Origin: Pseudomonas hamedanensis
GTDB lineage: Bacteria > Pseudomonadota > Gammaproteobacteria > Pseudomonadales > Pseudomonadaceae
Length of the DNA stretch: 64,000 nucleotides
Assembly: GCF_014268595.2 (NCBI RefSeq)
Contig: NZ_CP077091.1
Span: 5,252,001 to 5,316,000 of the forward strand
Reading direction: 5' to 3'
Shown here: positions 52,351 to 62,264 of the stretch, one piece after another
How positions within the stretch are numbered: the stretch's first letter is position 1
Layout: each line of letters starts with the position of its first letter
The notes under the pieces: model-generated
Databases searched by the model: none
Seen by the model: the letters and a program-made list of their open reading frames with translations, nothing else
Told to the model about the DNA's origin: nothing
Translations under genes and position numbers: made by a program

Positions 52351-53022
52351 CTACCTCTTGCGTAATACGTAAACCCGCCACATCGCATAGAGCGGAATAA
52401 AGTCCAGTTGTTCCTGAATGCGGAAACCGGCCTGTTCAAATTCTTTTTCGATCGTCGCCGCCGGAATCAGAAAACGATTCTGGTAGTCGCGATTCGGGCG
52501 ATCCAGCTCGGCGCGCTTGCGCTTCCAGGCTTTGAAATTGCCGTCGACCCACAAGGAAACAATCACACTGTCGCGGGTTACCCGTTCGAACTCGCGCAGG
52601 ATCACCTGACGGTGCTCGGACTCACCGATATGGTGCAGCAGACGCATGCAGAAAATGCTGTCGACCGCGTTATCCGGCAGGGCGATATCAAACGCCGAGG
52701 TGTGCAACGGCTGAACGCGCTTTACCACATCGGCCGGTTGCCCTTGCAACGCCGTTTTGATCATCGATTCGGAGTTGTCCGCGCCGATGATCACCCGGTT
52801 GGGTTTTTCTGCCAGCAGCGGCCAGAACCGCCCGGCACCGCAGGGCAGATCCAGCACCAGGCCAGGGTCACCCGCAAGCGCCAGGGCCTTGCGTGCCAAT
52901 TGCTCATCGCGCCAGTGGGACAGACGACGGCCCAGACTTTCCTTGTGCTTGCGCAGGTATCGCTGTGCGTGCTGGTCGTCGTACTTTTCGGAAAAATCGA
53001 GCTTGATCGGGTCGGCCATCAT
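52351..53022 (-). CDS. Class I SAM-dependent methyltransferase of the col operon
   Basis: The protein has 223 residues. Motif I is VLDLPCGAGRFWPLLAEK (~56-73); the acidic residue of strand 2 is VIIGADNS, and motif IV-like FDIALPDNAVDSIFCMRLLHHI follows. It transfers a methyl group from S-adenosylmethionine to an unknown acceptor, perhaps a surface sugar given the inaA neighbour. GGAG lies 5 bases before the first of two adjacent ATG codons (53022 and 53019). It has its own ColR-like site upstream. Confidence 0.8.
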   Translation of the reverse strand: MMADPIKLDFSEKYDDQHAQRYLRKHKESLGRRLSHWRDEQLARKALALAGDPGLVLDLPCGAGRFWPLLAEKPNRVIIGADNSESMIKTALQGQPADVVKRVQPLHTSAFDIALPDNAVDSIFCMRLLHHIGESEHRQVILREFERVTRDSVIVSLWVDGNFKAWKRKRAELDRPNRDYQNRFLIPAATIEKEFEQAGFRIQEQLDFIPLYAMWRVYVLRKR

Positions 53023-53088
53023 CTGGACTCCTGAATGTCTGATGACGCCACCTTAATCAGTGGCGTGTCAGCGTCAGGTCATCCAATT

Positions 53089-53104
53089 GTGAAAAAAATG
53101 TAAG
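53089..53104 (-). promoter_or_regulatory. ColR-box-like site before the methyltransferase gene
   Basis: On the minus strand CTTACATTTTTTTCAC fits at every position the ColR consensus I recall from P. putida, YYNASNNYTTTTTCAC. It lies about 67 bases before the methyltransferase start and 68 bases after the colS stop. Confidence 0.6.
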
Positions 53105-53171
53105 GTAAACCGACAAATTATTACAACGTTATACAGGATTTAGACAGGTGGGCGGGAGTAGCCTGAAGCGA

Positions 53172-54455
53172 CTATTTGCGTCCATTCCCGCCAAGATCTA
53201 CCTCGAATCGGCAGCCATTGGGCTCCATCGTGCTGAGACTCACGGTCCAGCCCTGGTTTTCGCAGATGCGCTGCACCAGCGACAGGCCAAGCCCCAGGCC
53301 TTCACCGCGTTTTTCGCTGCCGCGCACGAAAGGCTCAAACATCGCCTCGCGCTTTTCTTCAGGGATGCCAACGCCGGAATCCTCGACGATAAAGCCGTTG
53401 GCAGTGAGCGTCAGGCGAATGAAACCCTGTTCGGTGTAATGCAGCGCGTTGCGCAGCAGGTTGCCCATGACCGCGTTGAGCAACGTCGCGTTGTAACGGC
53501 TATCCGCTGGGTTGCCCGGCTCGAACATCAATGTCAGGCCCTTGCGTTCGATCGGCTCACGCCACAGGCAGAGCAAGCTTTGCGCCACCTGCGTGAGGTT
53601 TTGCTGCGGTGCCGCGCCAGGTTCTTCGTTCTGCGCGCGGGCCAGCATCAGAAAGGTTTGCACCAGCTCGCGCATCTCTTCACTGGCTCGAGCAATGCGC
53701 TCCACCTGAGCCCGACCGCGCTGGTCGATACCCGGATTTTCCAGCAGCAGTTCGCAGGAGCTGGCCAACACCATCAACGGCGTGCGTAACTCATGGCTGA
53801 CGTCGCTGGTGAACAGGCGCTCACGCGTCAATGCCTGACGCAAGCGCCCCAACGTGGCATCGAACGCTACTGCCAACTCACCGACCTCGTCAGCCGCGTA
53901 ATCCGGCGCCAACGGTGGCGCCAATCCGAGCAACTGGTCGCGATGGCGGACCTGGCGCGCCAGGCGCACCACCGGCGCCATCACCTTGCGCGCGAGTACC
54001 CAGCCGAGAAACACCGCCAGTGCCAGGCTGAGCACGAAACCCACCAGGACCACGGCGAACAGCACGCGCTCGCGCTCCTCGAAATCGCTTTGATCCTGCA
54101 GCAGCACGTAGCGACGGCCATCCACGATCTCGACCATCGCGTGGTAGGACAGTTGCTCGCGAAAGACTTCGTGGAAACCCGAATCCAGATGACGCAGATC
54201 CTTGGGCAGCTCGAAATCACCGGGGCCGCCACTGAAATAGAACAACTGATCCGGCTCGGGCCGATGGCTCCAGTCCGAGACGTTGTCCATCAACAGCAGG
54301 CGCTGCAGGTCACCGCCCAAGCCTGCCGAGATCAGTTTTTCTTCGACCAGGTGCACCGTCGCGACGATGCCCATGGCGAAGGCCCCCGCCACCAGCGCGC
54401 TCATCAGCGCAAAGGCAATGATGATCCGCTGGGAAAGACTTTGCCTGAACTCCAT
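53172..54455 (-). CDS. colS: Sensor histidine kinase ColS
   Basis: The protein has 427 residues: membrane segment (~10-32), periplasmic sensor (33-130), second membrane segment (~133-155), HAMP, then kinase core with H in SDVSHELRTPL and G-box GLGLGLSLVQR. The metal-sensing residues I recall for P. putida ColS are all at the same numbers here: H35, E38, H105, E126 and E129 (ExxE in EERE). It senses Fe(III)/Zn and envelope stress and phosphorylates ColR. Its start overlaps the colR stop by one base. Confidence 0.9.
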   Translation of the reverse strand: MEFRQSLSQRIIIAFALMSALVAGAFAMGIVATVHLVEEKLISAGLGGDLQRLLLMDNVSDWSHRPEPDQLFYFSGGPGDFELPKDLRHLDSGFHEVFREQLSYHAMVEIVDGRRYVLLQDQSDFEERERVLFAVVLVGFVLSLALAVFLGWVLARKVMAPVVRLARQVRHRDQLLGLAPPLAPDYAADEVGELAVAFDATLGRLRQALTRERLFTSDVSHELRTPLMVLASSCELLLENPGIDQRGRAQVERIARASEEMRELVQTFLMLARAQNEEPGAAPQQNLTQVAQSLLCLWREPIERKGLTLMFEPGNPADSRYNATLLNAVMGNLLRNALHYTEQGFIRLTLTANGFIVEDSGVGIPEEKREAMFEPFVRGSEKRGEGLGLGLSLVQRICENQGWTVSLSTMEPNGCRFEVDLGGNGRK

Positions 54456-55126
54456 CAGGCATCGGCCAAGCGGTAACCGACTCCGTGCACGGTGTGCAGC
54501 AGCGGCTTGGCAAACGGTTTGTCGATCACTTGGCGCAACTGATGGACATGGCTGCGCAGGCTATCGCTGTCCGGGCAATCATCGCCCCACAAGGCCTCTT
54601 CGAGAATTTCCCGGCGCAAGACGTGCGGACTTTTCTGCATCAACACCGCCAGCAATTTGAGGCCAACCGGGTTGAGTTTCAGCAGCTTGCCTTCGCGGGT
54701 CACTTCCAGGGTATCGAGGTCGTAGCTCAGGTCACCGACCTGCAAGGCACGCCGTCCGCCGCCCTGGGCGCGGCGCATCACGGCTTCGACACGTGCGGCG
54801 AGCTCCGACAGGGCGAAGGGCTTGATCAGGTAATCGTCGGCTCCGGACTTGAAGCCCTGCAAACGGTCATCCAACTGATCGCGGGCGGTGAGCATGATCA
54901 CCGGGGTGTCGCGCCGGGCGTCTTCACGCAGACGCTTGCACAGCGTGTAGCCATCGATACCGGGCAGCATGATGTCGAGCACGATCAGGTCGTAATGCTC
55001 AGTGGCCGCCAGATGCAGGCCCGACAGGCCGTCTTGTGCGCAATCGACGGTATAGCCTTTGAGGCCCAGATAATCGGCCAGATTGGCCAGGATGTCGCGG
55101 TTGTCTTCAACCAGCAGAATACGCAT
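54455..55126 (-). CDS. colR: Response regulator ColR
   Basis: The protein has 223 residues: an OmpR-type receiver with D51 in VLDIMLPG, acidic pair ED at 7-8 and K in YLIKPFALSEL, then a winged-helix domain (~125-220) with LNPVGLKLLAVLM and HVHQLRQVID. It activates membrane-integrity genes carrying ColR boxes. It heads the operon colR-colS-methyltransferase-inaA-small protein. The PAP2 gene diverges from it. Confidence 0.92.
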   Translation of the reverse strand: MRILLVEDNRDILANLADYLGLKGYTVDCAQDGLSGLHLAATEHYDLIVLDIMLPGIDGYTLCKRLREDARRDTPVIMLTARDQLDDRLQGFKSGADDYLIKPFALSELAARVEAVMRRAQGGGRRALQVGDLSYDLDTLEVTREGKLLKLNPVGLKLLAVLMQKSPHVLRREILEEALWGDDCPDSDSLRSHVHQLRQVIDKPFAKPLLHTVHGVGYRLADA

Positions 55127-55243
55127 GGGTACCTCCTCCGAACGGGGTAGCGGCCGTCTTGGCCCGCGCAGCTTACGGCCAAGTGTGGTCCAGAGCTAGG
55201 CATGTGTCGGGTTGTTTCGCGAGAAAGATGCTGATTGCTGCAC

Positions 55244-55259
55244 GCAACGCTTTTTTCAC
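55244..55259 (+). promoter_or_regulatory. ColR-box-like site before the PAP2 phosphatase gene
   Basis: GCAACGCTTTTTTCAC matches the recalled ColR consensus YYNASNNYTTTTTCAC with a single mismatch at position 1. It lies 89 bases before the PAP2 start, in the divergent leader shared with colR. Confidence 0.58.
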
Positions 55260-55347
55260 TTTCGGTTAACGATTCGCCGACGCCGAGGGCGGCAGACTCC
55301 GCGCGGTTGCGCACTTAGAACACACTGACCGACCCAGGAAAAAACCC

Positions 55348-56091
55348 ATGGTAACGACCTCTGCCCGCCCCATTTCCAGGCCTTTGAATTTGTGGCTGTG
55401 CCTGGGCATTCCCATCGCCGCGGCGATCATGCTGGTGTTGCTGGAACTGACCGATCTGGATATGACCCTGGCGCGCCTGTTCTACGACCCGGTTGCCGGC
55501 GATTTTATCGGACGCCATAGCTACTTTCTCGAAGACATCCTGCATGACCGGGCCAAACAGGTGGTGATCGCGTTCTCGGTGTTTGCCATCCTTGGCTTCG
55601 TCGGCACTTTTTTCCTCGACCGGCTCAAGCCGTTCAAGCGCGAACTGGGTTGCCTGGTGCTGTCGCTCGGTTTGGCCACCTCGTTCGTGACGCCCGTCAA
55701 AGCGGTGACCGCGGTGCAATGCCCGTGGAGCCTGGAGCAATTCGGCGGCCATGAAACCTACAGCAAACTGATGGAACATCGCCCGGCCACCGACAAGCCG
55801 GGACGGTGCTGGCCCGGCGGTCATGCCGCAACGGGGTTCACCTTGTTTGCGCTGTTTTTCGTGCTGCGCGACCGTCGTCCAAGACTGGCGCGGCAGGCGT
55901 TCGTGTTTGCCTTTGCACTGGGTTCAGTGTTCTCGATCAGCCGCATGATGCAGGGCGCACACTTCTTTTCGCACAACGTGTGGACGGCAATTTTTTGCTG
56001 GCTGATTTGTCTGGGGGCGTATTACTGGGTGCTTTATCGTCCGGCGAGCAAGGCTGCGACGGTAATGAATCCACACCCGATCAACGCCTGA
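55348..56091 (+). CDS. PAP2-family membrane phosphatase
   Basis: The protein has 247 residues with about five or six membrane segments. PAP2 motifs: KLMEHRPATDKPGRCWP, PGGHAATGFTLFAL (PSGH-like) and SRMMQGAHFFSHNVW. In the last, the usual SRxxxxxHxxxD ends in H instead of D. Such enzymes remove phosphate from lipid carriers or lipid A. Divergence from colR and the ColR box suggest it is a regulon member remodelling the envelope. The substrate is unknown. Confidence 0.8.
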   Translation: MVTTSARPISRPLNLWLCLGIPIAAAIMLVLLELTDLDMTLARLFYDPVAGDFIGRHSYFLEDILHDRAKQVVIAFSVFAILGFVGTFFLDRLKPFKRELGCLVLSLGLATSFVTPVKAVTAVQCPWSLEQFGGHETYSKLMEHRPATDKPGRCWPGGHAATGFTLFALFFVLRDRRPRLARQAFVFAFALGSVFSISRMMQGAHFFSHNVWTAIFCWLICLGAYYWVLYRPASKAATVMNPHPINA

Positions 56092-56104
56092 AACACGCAT
56101 TCAA

Positions 56105-56193
56105 TGTAGGAGTGAGCTTGCTCGCGATAGCGGTGTGTCAGTCACTGACCATTTGAATGACACACCGCTATCGCGAGCAAGCTCACTCCTACA
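56105..56193. repeat. REP-type inverted repeat
   Basis: TGTAGGAGTGAGCTTGCTCG faces its complement, between convergent PAP2 and groEL genes. Confidence 0.88.
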
Positions 56194-56224
56194 GGGGATC
56201 GGTGTGAAGCTGAAATCCGGGCAA

Positions 56225-56260
56225 TAAAAAACCCCGCCTGCTCGCGCAGGCGGGGTTTTG
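56225..56260 (-). terminator. Rho-independent terminator after groEL
   Basis: CGCAAAACCCCGCCTG-loop-CAGGCGGGGTTTTTTA, read on the minus strand, 22 bases after the groEL stop. Confidence 0.93.
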
Positions 56261-56281
56261 CGTTACAGGGCCAGGGCTGGC

Positions 56282-57940
<1,659 letters not shown>

Positions 57941-57977
57941 TTAAATACTTTGTAGTAACGGGAAAATGAACGGGAAA

Positions 57978-58271
57978 TCAGTCTTCCAGAACGGCGAGAA
58001 TTTCGTTCTCGCTCATTACCAGCAGGTCTTCGCCGTCGACTTTCACAGTGTTGCTGCCGGAGTAAGGGCCGAAAACAACCTTGTCACCCACTTTCACGGC
58101 CAGCGCACGTACTTCACCGTTTTCCAGTGCCTTGCCTGGACCCGCAGCCAGAATCACACCGTGGTTGGCTTTTTCAGCAGCCGAACCTGGCAGGACGATA
58201 CCGCCAGCGGTTTTCTTTTCTTCTTCGCTGCGACGGATAACGACGCGGTCATGCAGAGGACGAAGCTTCAT
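57978..58271 (-). CDS. groES: 10 kDa co-chaperonin GroES
   Basis: The protein has 97 residues ([20 protein letters not shown]). The mobile loop [17 protein letters not shown] and the closing part of the barrel are intact. It caps GroEL. GGAGAG lies 6 bases before the ATG. No CIRCE operator is seen; instead a sigma-32-type promoter lies about 145 bases upstream. Confidence 0.98.
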   Translation of the reverse strand: MKLRPLHDRVVIRRSEEEKKTAGGIVLPGSAAEKANHGVILAAGPGKALENGEVRALAVKVGDKVVFGPYSGSNTVKVDGEDLLVMSENEILAVLED

Positions 58272-58416
58272 TGTCGATCTCTCCTAATTGTGGTTTTCAT
58301 CGGCCGGTGTAGTCCCGGCGGGTTTAACGAATCCGGCCTGCGCCGGTTGCGGTCCGTCGAGCGAACCGCGCAAGTCTGTCCGGTTTGAATACCGGAAACC
58401 TTTCGGTGACCGATAC

Positions 58417-58442
58417 ATAGGGGCGTACAAGCCGATTACAAG
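58417..58442 (-). promoter_or_regulatory. Sigma-32 heat-shock promoter of groESL
   Basis: On the minus strand CTTGTA (-35), exactly 13 bases, then CCCCTAT (-10) agrees with the CTTGAA-N13-CCCCAT pattern with few mismatches. It is about 145 bases before the groES start. Confidence 0.7.
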
Positions 58443-58494
58443 GGCTGACGGAAAAAATTTTTCATTGCGGCAGCGTAAAAAAGTGCCCAAACGA

Positions 58495-58518
58495 ACACGG
58501 CACCCGAAGGTGCCGTGT
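58495..58518 (-). terminator. Hairpin terminator after fxsA
   Basis: A perfect 10-base stem (ACACGGCACC/GGTGCCGTGT) with a TTCG tetraloop on the minus strand; a T run follows after 14 bases. It separates fxsA from groESL. Confidence 0.7.
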
Positions 58519-58529
58519 CGATGCAGAGG

Positions 58530-59006
58530 TTACTTGTGGTCGCGGTGTTCGAACTCGCCTTCGATCACATTCGGCTCGCGTCCCAGCGGCTCGCGCGGCG
58601 CAGGACCGCCACGCGGTTGCAGGTCGTCGGCAAAGGCGCGTTGGCGCATGGCCTGGTCTTCGGCGCGCTGGCGCATTTTGTTTGCCAGCAGACGACGGGT
58701 GAACGGCAACAGCATCACCAGACCCACCACATCGCTGATGAAACCCGGAATGATCAACAGGCCACCGGCCAGTGCCAGCATCAGGCCTTCGAGCATGGTT
58801 TGTGCGGGCAGTTCGCCGCGGTTCAGGCTTTCACGGGCACGCAGTGCCGTGGCCAGACCGGCGATGCGCAACACAAACACACCGAACATCGAGCCGACAA
58901 TGATCAGCAGCAGGGCCGGGAAAAACCCGATCGCCCCTGCCACTTTGACGAATACGAACAGCTCCAGCACTGGAAACAGCAGAAAGAGCAACAGAAAAGG
59001 GCGCAT
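58530..59006 (-). CDS. fxsA: FxsA-family membrane protein
   Basis: The protein has 158 residues. Four hydrophobic stretches include FLLLFLLFPVLELFVFVKV, FPALLLIIVGSMFGVFVLR and LMLALAGGLLIIPGFISDVVGLVMLLP, the FxsA pattern. The C-terminal tail is polar and charged (ANKMRQRAEDQAMRQRAFAD). In E. coli FxsA relieves phage T7 exclusion by the F plasmid; its normal role is unclear. The ATG at 59006 is preferred over a TTG one codon before. Confidence 0.9.
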   Translation of the reverse strand: MRPFLLLFLLFPVLELFVFVKVAGAIGFFPALLLIIVGSMFGVFVLRIAGLATALRARESLNRGELPAQTMLEGLMLALAGGLLIIPGFISDVVGLVMLLPFTRRLLANKMRQRAEDQAMRQRAFADDLQPRGGPAPREPLGREPNVIEGEFEHRDHK

Positions 59007-59077
59007 CAAAGTTTCCTCAACGCAAGAAATGCCTTGCAGTAAGCCTTAGATGACGTCGCCCTTGCGTGAATTCAAGC

Positions 59078-59803
59078 TTAATCTGCCGTATTTTTTGGCC
59101 AGGATGCGGCGTGAGCCAGAGAAACCAAGGCCTCGCGTACTTGTGTCGGCGTATTACATGGCGCTGCGAAGGGCAACCAATACAGCGCCTGACCAATGCG
59201 CACGTGCATACCCTCACTGTCGATCCCGGCCAGTTGCGCCGGCACGGTACTCGGCAACCCGGCGAGTTCGACGTAATGGGCGATGGCCTTGGCGTGGTCA
59301 CTGTTCATGTGCTCGACCATGCTGATCTCAGCCTTGCCGACGAACGGATTGGCCAGGGTCAGATCCTCAACCCAGTGGATCGCACCGAAACCGCCGATGT
59401 AGCGGTGACGCACCGGGTTGAGCACCCAGAAATCAAAGTCATGGGCCTTGTGATAGTTCTGCGAATCCGGGAAGTAACGGTAATAACGCTCGGCGGCGGC
59501 GTCGATGGTGGCAGGATCTTCCAGCTTTTGCGCTTCGGCCAAATAGGTCAGACGCCCGACAGCCTGCACGTCGTCGGCTTCACGTTCGCCGACCAGCATC
59601 GAACATTTCGGGTCTTTTTGCAGATTGTGCGTGTGCTGGGCAATGCGGCTGATCAGGATCAGCGGACGGCCCTGCTCGTCCAGGCAATACGGCACAACGG
59701 AGCCAAACGGAAATCCCGGCATCGACTTGGAGTGGGTCGACAGCACTCCGCGGTATTCCTTGAGAAGCAATTCTCGGGCATTCTTCGCCACTTCAACGCT
59801 CAA
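59078..59803 (-). CDS. HugZ-like pyridoxamine 5'-phosphate oxidase-fold protein
   Basis: The protein has 241 residues with a TTG start; AAGGAG stands 7 bases before it, which decides the start. The N-terminal PNPOx-like split barrel (GVLSTHSKSMPGFPFGSVVPY, KDPKCSMLVGE) is followed by a C-terminal DUF2470 domain (ISMVEHMNSDHAKAIAHYVELAG). HugZ proteins bind haem and some degrade it; a flavin or haem role here is inferred. It lies 71 bases before fxsA on the same strand, as PA4388 does relative to PA4387. Confidence 0.85.
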   Translation of the reverse strand: MSVEVAKNARELLLKEYRGVLSTHSKSMPGFPFGSVVPYCLDEQGRPLILISRIAQHTHNLQKDPKCSMLVGEREADDVQAVGRLTYLAEAQKLEDPATIDAAAERYYRYFPDSQNYHKAHDFDFWVLNPVRHRYIGGFGAIHWVEDLTLANPFVGKAEISMVEHMNSDHAKAIAHYVELAGLPSTVPAQLAGIDSEGMHVRIGQALYWLPFAAPCNTPTQVREALVSLAHAASWPKNTAD

Positions 59804-59966
59804 TTTATGACTCCTTAAATGGATTCCGTCTAGAAAACGGACAGGCGCGCGGATAAAAGTAACCGGCACGCATCGCGCAATGTTCACGGGCATCCTGGCC
59901 TGGACCGGTGCCGAGCGAGCGTTGCCGACAACAAAAACAACTCAGACCTGCCAGCGAGACATGCGA

Positions 59967-60725
59967 ATGCAACTCAACGACAAAGTAATCATTATCACCG
60001 GCGGTTGCCAGGGTTTGGGCCGTTCCATGGCTGAGTATTTCGCCGGCAAAGGCGCGAAACTGGCCTTGGTCGATCTGAACCAGGAAAAACTCGACGCCGC
60101 CGTGGCCGCCTGCAAAGCCAAGGGTGTCGAAGCGCGCAGTTACCTGTGCAACGTCGCCAATGAAGAGCAGGTCGAGCACATGGTTGCTCAGGTCGCCGCC
60201 GATTTCGGCGCGATTCACGGTCTGATCAACAATGCCGGCATCCTGCGCGATGGCCTGCTGTTGAAGGTCAAGGATGGCGAAATGACCAAGATGAGCCTGG
60301 CCCAGTGGCAGGCGGTGATCGACGTCAACCTGACCGGCGTTTTCCTCTGCACCCGTGAGGTGGCGGCGAAGATGGTCGAGTTGAAGAATAGCGGCGCGAT
60401 CATCAACATTTCGTCCATTTCTCGTGCGGGCAATGTTGGCCAGACCAACTATTCCGCAGCCAAGGCCGGCGTGGCGGCGGCGACCGTGACCTGGGCGAAA
60501 GAACTGGCGCGCTACGGCATTCGGGTGGCGGGCATTGCACCAGGTTTCATCGAAACAGAAATGACGCTGGGGATGAAGCCGGAAGCGCTGGAAAAGATGA
60601 CTTCGGGGATTCCGCTCAAGCGCATGGGCAGGCCGGAAGAGATCGCCCATTCGGCCGCATACATCTTCGAAAACGACTATTACACCGGGCGGATTCTGGA
60701 GATGGATGGCGGGTTGCGCATCTAA
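59967..60725 (+). CDS. Short-chain dehydrogenase/reductase (FabG-like)
   Basis: The protein has 252 residues of classical SDR type: [15 protein letters not shown] (cofactor loop), NNAGILRDG, catalytic S in [10 protein letters not shown], and YSAAK (Y and K). The end reads [11 protein letters not shown], as in 3-oxoacyl-ACP reductase-like members. It reduces or oxidises a hydroxy/keto group with NAD(P)H; the substrate is unknown. The alternative ATG at 59961 adds only two residues. Diverges from the HugZ-like gene; position fits PA4389. Confidence 0.87.
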   Translation: MQLNDKVIIITGGCQGLGRSMAEYFAGKGAKLALVDLNQEKLDAAVAACKAKGVEARSYLCNVANEEQVEHMVAQVAADFGAIHGLINNAGILRDGLLLKVKDGEMTKMSLAQWQAVIDVNLTGVFLCTREVAAKMVELKNSGAIINISSISRAGNVGQTNYSAAKAGVAAATVTWAKELARYGIRVAGIAPGFIETEMTLGMKPEALEKMTSGIPLKRMGRPEEIAHSAAYIFENDYYTGRILEMDGGLRI

Positions 60726-60743
60726 CCGACGATACAAAACAAC

Positions 60744-60833
60744 TGTGGGAGCGGGCTTGCTCGCGAACGCGTTGGGTCAGACAACTAATCAGTTGAATGA
60801 CACACCGCGTTCGCGAGCAAGCCCGCTCCCACA
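60744..60833. repeat. REP-type inverted repeat between convergent genes
   Basis: TGTGGGAGCGGGCTTGCTCG faces its complement, followed by ATTTTTAT; it may stop both messages. Confidence 0.88.
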
Positions 60834-60851
60834 TTTTTATCCAGCGTTTGT

Positions 60852-61946
60852 TTAATCGTCGCTGATGGTGATATTCGGCATCGCCGGCGTTGCCGCTTCC
60901 TGCAACACAATGCGCGCGCCAACGTGGCGGGCCAGTTCCTGATAGACCATGGCAATCTGGCTGTCCGGCTCGGCGATCACCGTAGGTTTGCCACCGTCGG
61001 CCTGCTCACGGATCAGCATCGACAGTGGTAGCGAGGCCAGCAATTCGACGCCGTACTGGGTCGCCAGTTTCTCACCGCCGCCTTCACCGAACAAATGCTC
61101 GGCATGGCCGCAGTTCGAGCAGATGTGCACCGCCATGTTTTCCACCACGCCCAGCACCGGAATGTTGACCTTGCGGAACATTTCCACGCCTTTGCGCGCG
61201 TCGAGCAGCGCCAGGTCCTGCGGCGTGGTGACGATCACCGCGCCCGCCACCGGGACTTTCTGCGCCAGGGTCAGTTGGATATCACCGGTGCCCGGCGGCA
61301 TGTCGATCACCAGATAGTCCAGGTCGCCCCACGCGGTTTGTGTGACCAGTTGCAGCAACGCCCCGGAAACCATCGGCCCGCGCCAGACCATCGGCGTGTT
61401 GTCGTCGGTCAGGAACGCCATGGACATGACTTCCACGCCATGGGCCTTGAGTGGCACGAACCACTTCTGATCCTTGACCTCCGGGCGGGTGCGCTCGGGA
61501 ATGCCGAACATGATGCCCTGGCTCGGGCCGTAGATATCGGCGTCGAGAATGCCCACCTTCGCGCCTTCGCGGGCCAGCGCCAGCGCGAGGTTGGCGGCGG
61601 TGGTCGATTTGCCCACGCCGCCCTTGCCGGACGCCACCGCGACCACGTTCTTGACGTTGGCCAGCCCCGGAATCTGCGCCTGGGCCTTGTGCGCGGCGAT
61701 CACGCTGGTCACTTCGACGCGAGCAATCACCACGCCTTCGATGTTTTCAATGGCCAGTTGCAGAAGTTGCGCCCAACCGCTCTTGAACAGGCCGGCGGCA
61801 TAACCGATTTCCATCTGCACATTGACGCGATCACCGACGATCTCGATGTTTTTCACACAACCGGCGCTGACCGGGTCCTGGTTCAGGTAGGGGTCGGTGT
61901 ATTGGCTGAGGACGGCTTCCACCGCTGCGCGAGTGACGGCGCTCAT
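60852..61946 (-). CDS. apbC: Iron-sulfur cluster carrier ApbC/Mrp
   Basis: The protein has 364 residues. An N-terminal DUF59-like domain (AVLSQYTDPYLNQDPVSAGC) is followed by a P-loop NTPase (ASGKGGVGKSTTAANLA) and the CSNCGH Fe-S cysteine pair. It carries Fe-S clusters to apo-proteins in the cytoplasm. GGAG lies 7 bases before the chosen ATG, while an upstream ATG at 61964 lacks such a site. It diverges from metG, the usual pairing in gamma-proteobacteria. Confidence 0.95.
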   Translation of the reverse strand: MSAVTRAAVEAVLSQYTDPYLNQDPVSAGCVKNIEIVGDRVNVQMEIGYAAGLFKSGWAQLLQLAIENIEGVVIARVEVTSVIAAHKAQAQIPGLANVKNVVAVASGKGGVGKSTTAANLALALAREGAKVGILDADIYGPSQGIMFGIPERTRPEVKDQKWFVPLKAHGVEVMSMAFLTDDNTPMVWRGPMVSGALLQLVTQTAWGDLDYLVIDMPPGTGDIQLTLAQKVPVAGAVIVTTPQDLALLDARKGVEMFRKVNIPVLGVVENMAVHICSNCGHAEHLFGEGGGEKLATQYGVELLASLPLSMLIREQADGGKPTVIAEPDSQIAMVYQELARHVGARIVLQEAATPAMPNITISDD

Positions 61947-62039
61947 GGGCAACTCCGATAACAAGACTGGAAAAGATGACGGCTATCCTACGCTGGAGAC
62001 CGATCTGAGGCGAACAGATTACCCGAGCTGGAAAGCCAT

Positions 62040-62171
62040 TGTGGCGAGGGGATTTATCCCCGTTCGGCTGCGCAGCAGTCGCCAATTCATGCACACGGTA
62101 TGACTGTTACGCCGAGAAAGCAGGTTTTGGGGCGGCTTCGCCACCCAGCGGGGATAAATCCCCTCGCCACA
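62040..62171. repeat. REP-type inverted repeat (GTGGCGAGGGG family)
   Basis: TGTGGCGAGGGGATTTATCC faces its complement within the 318-base apbC-metG divergent leader. Nothing else is evident there. Confidence 0.88.
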
Positions 62172-62264
62172 AGAGCTCTCAAAGTACCCAGCGGCACAGG
62201 GGTGAAAAATATGCGCCGGCGCTTTATAGTGGCCGACCTCCGTTTCATCAAGTAGCGAAGCCCC

